From: a virus
Virus record (IMG/VR): IMGVR_UViG_3300021185_004185
Coordinates: 1-37,604 of that record
Length of the DNA: 37,604 bases
Strand: one strand, 5' to 3'
Both the position numbers and the translations under genes were made by a program. Numbering within the stretch: the first letter of the stretch is position 1; every line of letters starts with the position of its first letter. Of the stretch, positions 24,932-32,279 are shown one piece after another. The notes beneath the pieces were generated by a model. That model was not told the origin of the DNA, ran no database searches, and saw only the letters and a list, made by a program, of their open reading frames with translations.

Positions 24932-27226
24932 TTACTGTGGTGGTTGTTGCATTCCTTGAGGGGGAGGAGCAAGTTCTTGCGGAGGCATTCCTGCCTGAAA
25001 TTGTTGCGGTGGGGGTGGAGCACCTTGTGGTGCTGGTTGAGCTAATGCACCCTTAATTGACTGAACCTCTTGATTCATGCCTTCGAGTATTTGCATGAGT
25101 TGAGGAACTTGCTGTTTCAATTGCTCAACAAACTGAGTATTAGCAAGGGACATATCCTCCTGGCTTTCTGTTTCAATATTTAAATCATATGCGGCACCTG
25201 AGAGTCTGAATATTTCATTCATTATCTCTAACACTTTTTCAGTTCCCACTGCCTGCATGATTGGTTGAACGGATACTACCTGTTGGAGTAGGCCTGCTAA
25301 AGTTTGAGCAGACTGTGTATTTACGGCTCGCTCTGCCCCATCTCTCGATGAAAAGTTATATTCATGGAACAATACTTCAGGCTTACCGATAACTGTTCGT
25401 TTTGATTGAGGATTACGGTCTAAATCTCCTTCATCTGCATCTAGCAACCCTGCCCTCTTCACTACATCTTCTGTGTATCTACCAGTCACTGGAACTTTAA
25501 ATTCCTCGTTACTGCATGAAACTAAATGTTCAAATAGCATCTTCTTAGCCCCACCTCTTAATTCATCTATACCTTCTGATATAAACGAATATATTGCCTG
25601 TGTTGTAGTAGCTATCTCCGTTACTTCTGTGGCAGAGATTTCACGAGGTGCTGGTTGCCCCAGTTCCTGTGGCGATAGAATAAGTAGTCGCTCAACTAGA
25701 TTAAGCAATTGAGTAACTGCAGTCATTGCTTGAGATATCGATGCTGACATCTCTTTTTGAACATCCACCACGGTTATAAAATCCTTCGCATTTAGTCCAA
25801 GGTCTGCCATCTTTGATCCGGAATAAAATATCGCATGTTGCTTTGAGTACAATGTACCCTCGCTCATTGAATCCATGATGTAATCTTTGACCTCATCATC
25901 TAATGCATCCTGATCGATTGTGAAAATTTTCATCATCGAAATCTTCATATCGTGAAGCATCTTGTTCATGATGTTATTCATCTGGTCCTGAAATGGCATC
26001 AACTCATGTGCAACGGATGTATTTACCATTCGTGCGTCATTCTGATTTAAACCACCATAAATAGCAGGAATACTAGGAAGAAACTCTGCATGCAGTACCG
26101 TGTTATCACTAGCGACTACCATCTTCATCCAAACATCGTGAGGATAATCACCAATACCTTCTTGCGCGGGATTAACCTTACAAAAATAATTTGTTATAAA
26201 TATCCCCTTATCTGTGTCCTCTGAGCCGTAAACGCCAACATTTGCAGTCCTGTCGTTCTTCATGGCCCACTCCGCTTTCCTTGTTGGGAAGCGCATAGTC
26301 TCAGGCTCTACATAGTAATTAAAAAACTCTTTATAAGAATCGTAAGCACCAAATAAATTACTATTGAAGGATATATCGTCCGTGTTCCAATATCCAGAGT
26401 TTTCAGAGATGTCACTAAATTGAATAATGTCCCAATATCCTAACCAACTAGGGCCGTTATCTGTATTAATATCCGCCATTGGAGCAGACTGGTCGTGCAT
26501 GATTCTAGTCGGGTGTGGCTTAATAAAGTCTACCCCCTCCTTGCATACATAACTACTTACTCCGCTCTCTCTATCCTTATTCACCTTCCACTGAACATCT
26601 CTAGTCCATGCCTGTGACGGGAACATAACAACATGACCGTACATAAACATATCCCTAATACCCTGAGCGAATAAATGCCTGTAATTAAATTGATCAGCGA
26701 TTATCTCAACTCTTTGACTAAGTGCGTCTGCTCTTAGCTTATCAACTGATGATGTACCCCTTGGCTCGTATTTAAAATAAGGAAATAGGTTTGAAAAACG
26801 AGATACCTGTGCCGCAACTCTTCGAGTTACATAAGACCTAATAATATCAACAGAAACATCATAAAAGTTCTGAAGGTTAATATTTTTTAATGTACCTTCC
26901 TCGTCATACTCACAAAACTGCTCCGAGCATCCCGCATCAGTTAAACCTTGAGCCGCATCTTCAATATCTATTTTACCTTGAGCATACTGAAGCAATGGAA
27001 TTGATGCCTTGTTTATAGGAAGAGTATCCCACGCTAAATCCACAGACATATAAAGATTACTATGCTTGGCGGAATGAAAAATACCCTGCCTCACCCTTGA
27101 CTCTATCTGGTCTTCAAATTTTGCTCTTATTCGGAAATTATCGGAGTTTTCATCAGTCTCCGTAAATATCTGCATTAAGCGCTCATGTGTGCATCCGAAC
27201 TTCTTGAGTATGTCTAAGTTTACCAT
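24932..27226 (-). CDS. Portal protein (podovirus type)
   Basis: This 764-residue protein is the portal by size, position and motifs. It starts VNLDILKKFGCTHERLMQIF, followed by the helical region where portal subunits form the wing (FYDVSVDIIRSYVTRRVAAQ), a clip/stem region (FITNYFCKVNPAQEGIGDYP), then the region HELMPFQDQMNNIMNKMLHD that resembles the stem/crown helix. The last 60 residues are Gln/Pro-rich (PAPQGAPPPPQQFQ) and probably disordered. A GGAG box precedes the ATG, which I keep although it overlaps the upstream HTH gene by 44 bases. The scaffold follows it, in the expected head-gene order. Confidence 0.9.
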   Translation of the reverse strand: MVNLDILKKFGCTHERLMQIFTETDENSDNFRIRAKFEDQIESRVRQGIFHSAKHSNLYMSVDLAWDTLPINKASIPLLQYAQGKIDIEDAAQGLTDAGCSEQFCEYDEEGTLKNINLQNFYDVSVDIIRSYVTRRVAAQVSRFSNLFPYFKYEPRGTSSVDKLRADALSQRVEIIADQFNYRHLFAQGIRDMFMYGHVVMFPSQAWTRDVQWKVNKDRESGVSSYVCKEGVDFIKPHPTRIMHDQSAPMADINTDNGPSWLGYWDIIQFSDISENSGYWNTDDISFNSNLFGAYDSYKEFFNYYVEPETMRFPTRKAEWAMKNDRTANVGVYGSEDTDKGIFITNYFCKVNPAQEGIGDYPHDVWMKMVVASDNTVLHAEFLPSIPAIYGGLNQNDARMVNTSVAHELMPFQDQMNNIMNKMLHDMKISMMKIFTIDQDALDDEVKDYIMDSMSEGTLYSKQHAIFYSGSKMADLGLNAKDFITVVDVQKEMSASISQAMTAVTQLLNLVERLLILSPQELGQPAPREISATEVTEIATTTQAIYSFISEGIDELRGGAKKMLFEHLVSCSNEEFKVPVTGRYTEDVVKRAGLLDADEGDLDRNPQSKRTVIGKPEVLFHEYNFSSRDGAERAVNTQSAQTLAGLLQQVVSVQPIMQAVGTEKVLEIMNEIFRLSGAAYDLNIETESQEDMSLANTQFVEQLKQQVPQLMQILEGMNQEVQSIKGALAQPAPQGAPPPPQQFQAGMPPQELAPPPQGMQQPPQ

Positions 27227-27512
27227 AAGGCTCCATTATTACATTTGGTATTGTGTCATCGACATAGTCTCCAATTATGGAATGTTCCAAAATTGTAAGT
27301 AGAATACATGCCGAAAAATTTATTTTCCTTCTTGATAGTTGCCTTTGGAAAGTCTGAAAAGGTACCCCAATTAAAGCTGCTAGTTCCATTCGATTTATTC
27401 GAATAAAACCACATAGTCTTGAGATTCTTCTTTCGTTCCATTTATCCTGAAGGTCTAGTTTTTTATAGTGTATTTCAACTGCAAGTGATGCAGGAGTTTG
27501 AAAATCACCCAT
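27183..27512 (-). CDS. Small helix-turn-helix protein between terminase and portal
   Basis: This 109-residue protein begins MGDFQTPASLAVEIHYKKLD. It has a clear helix-turn-helix (RISRLCGFIRINRMELAALI then GVPFQTFQRQLSRRKINF), in which 'x-ELAALIGVPFQTFQRQL' is the recognition-helix pattern of XRE-type or phage regulators. The C-terminal part (CILLTILEHSIIGDYVDD) is short and hydrophobic. It overlaps the portal start by 44 bases and the acidic gene upstream by 8, so it is probably real and translated from the same message. A DNA-binding protein among head genes could regulate late transcription or act on packaging. The role is unknown. Confidence 0.65.
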   Translation of the reverse strand: MGDFQTPASLAVEIHYKKLDLQDKWNERRISRLCGFIRINRMELAALIGVPFQTFQRQLSRRKINFSACILLTILEHSIIGDYVDDTIPNVIMEPYGKLRHTQEVRMHT

Positions 27513-27783
27513 TTGTCATAGACCGAAGTACGCCACCAGGAATCTCAGACTCTGGCTCTTCATCTTCATCATCCATTTCATTCGCGTCATTCTGGTCGTC
27601 AATGTCACCCTTCATGCGCCTAACTTCATCTACAGGAAGCTTAATTGTTCCAGCAATTCTTTCGTCCGTCTTCTCGCTAATAAGAACCTGTACGGTCATC
27701 TCAACCGTTTGTCCTTCGCTTACCCCAGAGAAAGCATTTTGTGTTTTTTCATCATCCGTAGTGTCTAGTAGAATTGTGTTCAT
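27505..27783 (-). CDS. Small acidic late protein
   Basis: This 92-residue protein begins MNTILLDTTDDEKTQNAFSG. A beta-rich middle (GQTVEMTVQVLISEKTDERI, AGTIKLPVDEVRRMKG) is followed by a highly acidic tail (DDQNDANEMDDEDEEPESEI) and GGVLRSMTNG. The acidic end is similar in type to the scaffold's. I do not recognise the family. It starts 11 bases after a copy of the late palindrome (27794-27809), which also lies just past the TerL stop, so it may be the first gene of the transcript that carries portal and scaffold. The HTH gene downstream overlaps it by 8 bases. Confidence 0.65.
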   Translation of the reverse strand: MNTILLDTTDDEKTQNAFSGVSEGQTVEMTVQVLISEKTDERIAGTIKLPVDEVRRMKGDIDDQNDANEMDDEDEEPESEIPGGVLRSMTNG

Positions 27784-27793
27784 ATTTTAGAAT

Positions 27794-27809
27794 CTAATAT
27801 ATTAGGTCA
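27794..27809 (-). promoter_or_regulatory. Late palindrome copy 2, upstream of acidic gene and portal
   Basis: CTAATATATTAGGTCA lies between the TerL stop and the next start, 11 bases before that ATG. It keeps the CTAAT/ATTAG core of the consensus and the GGTCA arm; the opposite arm reads AGAAT instead of TGAC. Confidence 0.6.
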
Positions 27810-27814
27810 TTAAA

Positions 27815-29335
27815 TCAAGCATTGATTTCTATTATCTCTGATTTTGTTGTCTGTATTGCACCTGGGCCTGCATGGTAATACAGAATCGGGTATGTCATTG
27901 CATCATGGGAGTGGACATATTGATTTCTTCTAGGCTTAAATGACTTCATTGGGTCGAAGCTACCACTAGTGTTCTCTGACACTAAACCAAAAAACATCTT
28001 CTTTAGGTATGTGCATTTATTGGAAAGTAAAAATTCTTCGTTTTGTAACTTGGAAATAAGTAACCTTATTCTAGTTTCTACCGACCCATTAAACTTGGGT
28101 GCCGCTTTTAGCTTTATTGCCTCGAGGTTATACTCCTTGAAGCTCTCAAGTTTTTCCCTAGATATCTCTTCTATATCCCTGACATCGTAAGAACCTGTCT
28201 TTGCCCTGTATTGATTAAATGCAGAATTATCCGATATATGAATATACTTAAACTCATGGTCTAGTTTTTGATTCCAGTACTTCATTTTCCTGAACACCTC
28301 TACCACTAGTTGCGTGTACGGGATATGTTCCTCGTTGTGTATTATTTCATCAAACACTAACCAGACTGGCTTACCACCCATAACTATGCTTTGCATGAAT
28401 ATCATCGCATTATTAACCGAACCGGGGTCCCACCCGCATATAATTGGAAATTTAGTAGATGGGTGGTATTCAGCTTTACTATGTACTCCCTCCACGAAGT
28501 AGGGTTTATAAATTGCGTTACCCGCTGGCCTGTCAATCCATTCCCCTCTAACCATTCGGGCTTCCTCAATCGGGTCATCCGAAATAGCCTCCATAATCCG
28601 GTCATAATACCCTGCTGGGAGATTATCTTTATTATCATCAATCTTTAAATGTCTTACAAAGTAATCTTCATTATACTTGCCATCCCTGAGCGGAGTTTTG
28701 AAAAACCTTTTATATACCCAATGCGATGGGCCGTCAGGATTGCAAGCTGCAGTGTACTGCATTGGTGAATCAATACCTGGTCTTCTACCTAACTGCTGAA
28801 CAACAGCATTAAAGTAATCATCTGTGTCTAAATTTGTTAGCTCATCCACAAATACATAACTTGGCTCAAAACCTTTGATTCTATCTTTGATATAAGTACC
28901 ATATGGCGCAGATACTAAATACACCTGGCTTGTACCACCAAATCTATTAGATACTGCAATATATAAATTCTTCTGTGCATCCTGCCTTTCCCCTGCTACA
29001 TGCATACCAATTCCATCTTCCCAAAGTGGTAGTATTTCTGTTTTTAATTTATGCCAAACCCCTCCCATTGTAGCCTGAGACTTTATACCTACTATTAATA
29101 CTGCTAGTGCATTAAAGTTTTCCCATAAATGTCTTACCAATTTATGACCACCCAATATGTAGGTTTTTCCTGTTCCTCTTTCGCCATATGCAAGAATATA
29201 CAGAGCCGAGGAATCAAACATCTCCTGTTGGGTGGGAGTGAGACTTGGAGTCCAAGGAAGTGACTCTACCTCACCTTCATCTTTTATTGCCTGACCCAGC
29301 CTTTCGGCTAATAAATCTTTATCTAGTTTTCCCAT
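27815..29335 (-). CDS. Terminase large subunit (TerL), ATPase and nuclease
   Basis: This 506-residue protein drives DNA packaging through the portal and cuts the genome. The ATPase has Walker A GERGTGKT (residues 51-58) and Walker B VFVDEL at 161-166, with the Q-motif-like LTPTQQEMF before it. The RNase-H-like nuclease starts near GWDPGSVNNAMIF (first Asp of the metal site), followed by HISDNSAFNQYRAKTGSYDV and the last acidic motif HDAMTYPILYYH near the end. Both domains look intact. The start is set by AGAAG just upstream and leaves a short overlap (17 bases) with the preceding gene. The order small unknown, TerS, unknown, TerL is unbroken. Confidence 0.95.
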   Translation of the reverse strand: MGKLDKDLLAERLGQAIKDEGEVESLPWTPSLTPTQQEMFDSSALYILAYGERGTGKTYILGGHKLVRHLWENFNALAVLIVGIKSQATMGGVWHKLKTEILPLWEDGIGMHVAGERQDAQKNLYIAVSNRFGGTSQVYLVSAPYGTYIKDRIKGFEPSYVFVDELTNLDTDDYFNAVVQQLGRRPGIDSPMQYTAACNPDGPSHWVYKRFFKTPLRDGKYNEDYFVRHLKIDDNKDNLPAGYYDRIMEAISDDPIEEARMVRGEWIDRPAGNAIYKPYFVEGVHSKAEYHPSTKFPIICGWDPGSVNNAMIFMQSIVMGGKPVWLVFDEIIHNEEHIPYTQLVVEVFRKMKYWNQKLDHEFKYIHISDNSAFNQYRAKTGSYDVRDIEEISREKLESFKEYNLEAIKLKAAPKFNGSVETRIRLLISKLQNEEFLLSNKCTYLKKMFFGLVSENTSGSFDPMKSFKPRRNQYVHSHDAMTYPILYYHAGPGAIQTTKSEIIEINA

Positions 29336-29609
29336 TTCTTCTAAAATATTCTAATTTTGTGAGAGGTCCATTTTTACCTAGTAACCATCTTGGAAATACA
29401 GGAGGGATATCTTCATACTCCTCAGTGCCTCCATTAATGCAATTTAACCACCTTTCTGGCTTTGGTTCCAAATCTACCTCTTGGTCAACAAGACTTCCCA
29501 CTTCTTTAATGGCTTTAAATGGAGCCCTTCTCTCATTATATTTTTTTGCTAAATATTTCTTAAGTCCGCTTACTACTTCCTTGCTATTAATTGGATTCTC
29601 CTTCGGCAT
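29319..29609 (-). CDS. Small unknown protein between TerS and TerL
   Basis: This 96-residue protein begins MPKENPINSKEVVSGLKKYL and continues AKKYNERRAPFKAIKEVGSL. It is basic and helical in the first half and ends with PVFPRWLLGKNGPLTKLEYF. No membrane segment, Cys pattern or known motif is seen. Its start overlaps TerS by 23 bases and its stop overlaps TerL by 17, an arrangement that argues for translation. In several marine podoviruses a short protein with unknown role sits here. A packaging accessory role is inferred from position only. The LPEPKPERW-type linker hints at a small folded C-terminal domain. Confidence 0.65.
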   Translation of the reverse strand: MPKENPINSKEVVSGLKKYLAKKYNERRAPFKAIKEVGSLVDQEVDLEPKPERWLNCINGGTEEYEDIPPVFPRWLLGKNGPLTKLEYFRRNGKTR

Positions 29610-30258
29610 CTTTTTTCATCTGTTGAAGATTCTTGAGTGGTTGGAAGCCTGCTTTCTTCTTAGATTTAGACTGCTCATCGTTATGCATCTTTAACATAAT
29701 GTTTATTCCTGTAAGCGTCCTATCATACCCTTTGCCTATTTCTGAACTTACTTGGGTTAGGGAACGGATGTACTGAAGTTTCATCTCCGGATCCATTTCT
29801 GTGGTTTCTAGTTCCTCTTTAAGTCTCTGTGAGACTTCATAAAGTTGCATATTCTGCTGAATATTTAAGGATTGGTAGCCTTTTAAGGCCTCCACCATTA
29901 ATAAACCTGTATGCTTTTCAAACTTCTCAAAGGCACGAATTGATTTTATTGTCTCTGCTTTTAACCCAAGACCCTTTAACGCCTTTAAGTATTCCCCTTG
30001 TGGCTCGATAGCGGCTACTGCTTCACTTTCAGTCAATGGTCTATCCTCGCTTCTTGTAAGTAGCTCAACCTTATCAGGGATGGGGTCGCCCACTTGAGTG
30101 GGGTTATACAATGCCTTTAGTTTATCCGACCGACTTATTATTCTATTAAAGTGATTAAGTGTAACGCCAAGTATTTCGGCTGCTTTAGGCTTAGACATCT
30201 TAGCCTTCTTCATGGAAGCACCAACCTCCTCATCGCTAAACTTTTTATCTCTAGGCAT
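29587..30258 (-). CDS. Terminase small subunit (TerS)
   Basis: This 223-residue protein has an N-terminal helix-turn-helix (FSDEEVGASMKKAKMSKPKA then AEILGVTLNHFNRIISRSD) of the type that binds packaging sites. A central helical oligomerisation region follows (YLKALKGLGLKAETIKSIRA, EKFEKHTGLLMVEALKGYQS). A basic C-terminus (SKSKKKAGFQPLKNLQQMK) would contact TerL. Order and size fit terminase small subunits of podoviruses. It starts at ATG 30258 overlapping the gene upstream by 8 bases and ends 23 bases into the next. The HTH and location next to TerL make the call fairly safe although sequence families of TerS diverge widely. Confidence 0.8.
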   Translation of the reverse strand: MPRDKKFSDEEVGASMKKAKMSKPKAAEILGVTLNHFNRIISRSDKLKALYNPTQVGDPIPDKVELLTRSEDRPLTESEAVAAIEPQGEYLKALKGLGLKAETIKSIRAFEKFEKHTGLLMVEALKGYQSLNIQQNMQLYEVSQRLKEELETTEMDPEMKLQYIRSLTQVSSEIGKGYDRTLTGINIMLKMHNDEQSKSKKKAGFQPLKNLQQMKKDAEGESN

Positions 30259-30604
30259 CTTTAATTAATTTAACTAATGGCAGGAATGTGGACTCCCAAT
30301 GTGGATGATGCCTTAAAAATATAAATTGCGGATTACTCCTCATGTATGCCCCTGCTCGATTTCGGTCGGCACTTGAGAATGGGTCAAACCTACAACCATC
30401 GCAAAACTGCTTTGCCTCACCTATGGGAACTTCAGACCAATTAGTAAATTTTGATAACTCCCTAACCTTAATAGTCGTTAATCCGCCTGAGCCAATTGCA
30501 ACCTCCTGATCAGTTAATGCCCTAACCGCCCGACCCCTTGCCTTTACCCTAGCTAAACATCGAACCAAGGGAGGGGGGAAATCATTCAGCTTTTCCCAAT
30601 TCAT
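30251..30604 (-). CDS. Small unknown protein upstream of TerS
   Basis: This 117-residue protein begins MNWEKLNDFPPPLVRCLARV. It continues with GRAVRALTDQEVAIGSGGLT, TIKVRELSKFTNWSEVPIGE, then CDGCRFDPFSSADRNRAGAY. The CDGC pair near residue 88 and the compact charged regions before it suggest a small DNA-associated or redox/zinc-type fold, but only one Cys pair is visible. The segment 'LTDQEVAIGSGGLTTIKVRELSK' looks like a helix-turn-helix, since an x-G-G-L-x-x-x-K-V-R-E-L pattern follows a short helix. It overlaps the upstream gene by 23 bases and TerS by 8. Role unknown; a TerS-accessory role is possible. Confidence 0.6.
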   Translation of the reverse strand: MNWEKLNDFPPPLVRCLARVKARGRAVRALTDQEVAIGSGGLTTIKVRELSKFTNWSEVPIGEAKQFCDGCRFDPFSSADRNRAGAYMRSNPQFIFLRHHPHWESTFLPLVKLIKDA

Positions 30605-30797
30605 CCTTATTTGCCCAGTCTATAGCTTTTTTAACTATTTCCTTCATTTCACCTTTTCGCCTTTTAACTGATACGGTATCTAGGACCATTCTTTGTTTAG
30701 TCCCTGCCTTAATTCCAATTATTAGGTAGTCATCCATAAATTCTGACAACTGACCACCGAATGCTTCGTGTATAATTTCTCCTGCTGGTTTATCCAT
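30582..30797 (-). CDS. Small unknown protein, first gene of the packaging operon
   Basis: This 71-residue protein begins MDKPAGEIIHEAFGGQLSEF. It has a short beta-rich segment (YLIIGIKAGTKQRMVLDTV) and ends with a charged helix (RKGEMKEIVKKAIDWANKDE). It has no membrane segment or known motif. It is the first leftward gene after a copy of the late palindrome (30841-30860) and its 3' end overlaps the next gene by 23 bases, so it is probably expressed from that promoter. The start at 30797 lies after an A/T-rich leader with no Shine-Dalgarno sequence. The family is not recognised and no function is proposed. Confidence 0.6.
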   Translation of the reverse strand: MDKPAGEIIHEAFGGQLSEFMDDYLIIGIKAGTKQRMVLDTVSVKRRKGEMKEIVKKAIDWANKDELGKAE

Positions 30798-30840
30798 AAT
30801 TTAAAACTTAAAATAAAAACTTTGTACATGGCAAGCATTT

Positions 30841-30860
30841 TGACCTAATTTATTAGATCA
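30841..30860 (-). promoter_or_regulatory. Late palindrome copy 1, upstream of packaging operon
   Basis: A palindrome TGACCTAATTTATTAGATCA lies 43 bases before the first packaging gene. It is the most symmetrical copy in the window. A TTGACT box lies just upstream on the minus strand; no well-spaced -10 is obvious apart from the A/T core of the palindrome. Confidence 0.6.
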
Positions 30861-30875
30861 AAGTCAAACTATCGT

Positions 30876-30915
30876 TAAAGGGGACTGCCTTTAGCCATTG
30901 TGCTAAATCCCTTTA
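30876..30915. other. Strong nested stem-loop between int and packaging promoter
   Basis: TAAAGGG (30876-30882) pairs with CCCTTTA (30909-30915), and inside it TTTAGC (30890-30895) pairs with GCTAAA (30902-30907). There is no U-run on either side. It may end int transcription by another route, or be a structured RNA or processing site. Confidence 0.5.
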
Positions 30916-30973
30916 CTTATCGGCTCTAGAGGGTGAATATTAAAATACTTTCCTACCTTATTTAATCAAGAAA

Positions 30974-31005
30974 AGCGTTACGAAGCGTTACGAAAAGGGT
31001 TACGA
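30974..31005. repeat. Three GTTACGA direct repeats at the int 3' end
   Basis: AGCGTTACGA occurs at 30974 and 30984 and AGGGTTACGA at 30996, overlapping the int stop codon (31000-31002). Spacings of 10 and 12 bases are close to one helix turn. They may be protein-binding sites, possibly for integrase or excisionase. Confidence 0.5.
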
Positions 31006-32010
31006 ATCCGTATCTATACTAAAATACTTTTTTGCTTCAGCTTTAGATACTTTTTTATTCATGTAGTAAGTTTTAAAGGTATTGTAGTTCATGTGACCCA
31101 TCGTGTGCATCGTCCACTCTAGTCCATACATCCAGTATCCATACGAGCCGAAACTATGCCTCGCTCCATCACCTGGATATTTAAATCCTAGTCTCTTAAC
31201 TGCTCTTGACCGACTTTGGTTCATTCCCTTCCATGATGGCATCACGGGGCCACTTTTCTTATCGGGTATCCATGACCACAAATTATCAGGCAATTCCGTA
31301 ATAAATCGAGAGGGTGTCTTTGAAGCGGGAACGCTAATAGACTCACCATGCTTTATATGAGAGTAATCAAGCTTTTCCATTTCACCCTGCGGTCGCAGTC
31401 CGGCAAATAACATAATAGCAAGGGATGGTTTATATTTCTCCCACGAACGGGAATTATTTCGCTCGCCTCCATCTTCGTTGAGTAACAGTTCAGCTTGTTT
31501 GGGAGTTAAAATTCCAATCTCTCTTTCTTTCGGGGGCATTCTGAGTGTTTTAATTTCCCATTTGGTTTTCTTGCAGTACCCCATTAAGCCGCACCAATTT
31601 AAAAATATTACAAATTGATTCTTATAGGTGTACTTACTTGAAGCTGTTTTCCATGAGGATTGCTCCTCTACCCGTCTTTGAATGTACTGGACATCAATTG
31701 AATCAATTTTCTCACCACCAAGTCCCCACTTTAATAAATAATTTAGCCTCGATTCAATGTGGCTCCACCTCGCATCTGGGTATCTACTTTGGTAATTCTC
31801 CAAGTACTTTCTTATACCTACCGAAACAGTTGTGTTATATCCATCCGGTTGGTCTTCAAAACTGGACAACCATTCATTCAGCCCACCATCTTTCTCAAAT
31901 CTTTGAGACTCACCAAAGTCGGAAAAACTTTTTCGCCTACGCTTTCCATGATGCATAACATCAATCACATATTTAGTTTCACCCCTAACCGTTCGCTTAT
32001 ACTTTTTCAT
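31000..32010 (-). CDS. int: Tyrosine recombinase integrase
   Basis: This 336-residue protein has the full phage-integrase layout: an N-terminal arm-binding region (about 1-60; KYVIDVMHHGKRRRKSF), a core-binding helical domain (about 61-150) and the catalytic domain from about 165. Catalytic residues as I read them are Arg206 in AGLRPQGE, Lys231 in PASKTPSR, Arg284-His285 in DGARHSFGSY, His306 in MGHMN and Tyr315 in TFKTYYMN. The first position of the HxxR box is Asp281, not His. Direct repeats flank the gene on both sides, and the attP core lies 200 bases upstream of its start. It should integrate the phage at a tRNA-Thr gene. Confidence 0.93.
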   Translation of the reverse strand: MKKYKRTVRGETKYVIDVMHHGKRRRKSFSDFGESQRFEKDGGLNEWLSSFEDQPDGYNTTVSVGIRKYLENYQSRYPDARWSHIESRLNYLLKWGLGGEKIDSIDVQYIQRRVEEQSSWKTASSKYTYKNQFVIFLNWCGLMGYCKKTKWEIKTLRMPPKEREIGILTPKQAELLLNEDGGERNNSRSWEKYKPSLAIMLFAGLRPQGEMEKLDYSHIKHGESISVPASKTPSRFITELPDNLWSWIPDKKSGPVMPSWKGMNQSRSRAVKRLGFKYPGDGARHSFGSYGYWMYGLEWTMHTMGHMNYNTFKTYYMNKKVSKAEAKKYFSIDTDS

Positions 32011-32056
32011 AGTGGTGACATGATTTTTGGGGATGGTGACATAAGTGGTGACATAA
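32011..32056. repeat. Three direct repeats TGGTGACAT(A/G) upstream of int
   Basis: Copies begin at 32011, 32033 and 32044. Spacing of 22 and 11 bases keeps them on one face of the helix. A fourth, weaker copy (TGGTGACA) lies at 32289-32296 beyond the attP core, so they look like integrase arm sites. Confidence 0.6.
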
Positions 32057-32100
32057 AATCTGTAAATTTATGAGTAATCGTGATGAACAGTGAAGTAAAT

Positions 32101-32134
32101 AAAAAAGGACTTCTCGATTAAAAGAAGCCCCTTT
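32101..32134 (-). terminator. Terminator between lysogeny genes and integrase
   Basis: On the minus strand AAAAAGGGGCTTCT pairs with AGAAGTCCTTTTTT (14 pairs, two of them G-U) and is followed by a U-rich run. On the plus strand the G-U pairs become A-C mismatches, so it should work leftward, ending transcripts from the regulator/membrane gene before the integrase. Confidence 0.75.
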
Positions 32135-32211
32135 TTACTTAAGGAAAATGGCTTTATTGTTGCATTTCCTCTGTATTTTAGTAGTGTGTTGGCTTATTGC
32201 TTTTGCGATTC

Positions 32212-32250
32212 GCCACCTTAGCTCAGCTGGTAGAGCACCTCACTTGTAAG
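32212..32250 (+). other. attP: attP core: 5' half of a tRNA-Thr (anticodon TGT)
   Basis: The sequence GCCACCTTAGCTCAGCTGGT and onward forms acceptor 5' strand, D arm (GCTC...GAGC) and 5' anticodon stem plus loop CTTGTAA with anticodon TGT. After the loop the expected TGAGG stem is replaced by GGCGA and no T arm follows, so this is not a complete tRNA gene. Homology to the 5' half only fits an integrase attachment core in a tRNA-Thr gene. A weak promoter-like stretch (TTGCAT near 32159) lies upstream. Confidence 0.75.
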
Positions 32251-32279
32251 GCGATTAACTTCCCCGTCTTTACTGACCC

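Noticed and set aside
30758-30836. A short leader peptide before the packaging operon (begins MLAMYKVF)
   Set aside because: Out of frame, no ribosome-binding site, and no regulatory codons or attenuator seen.
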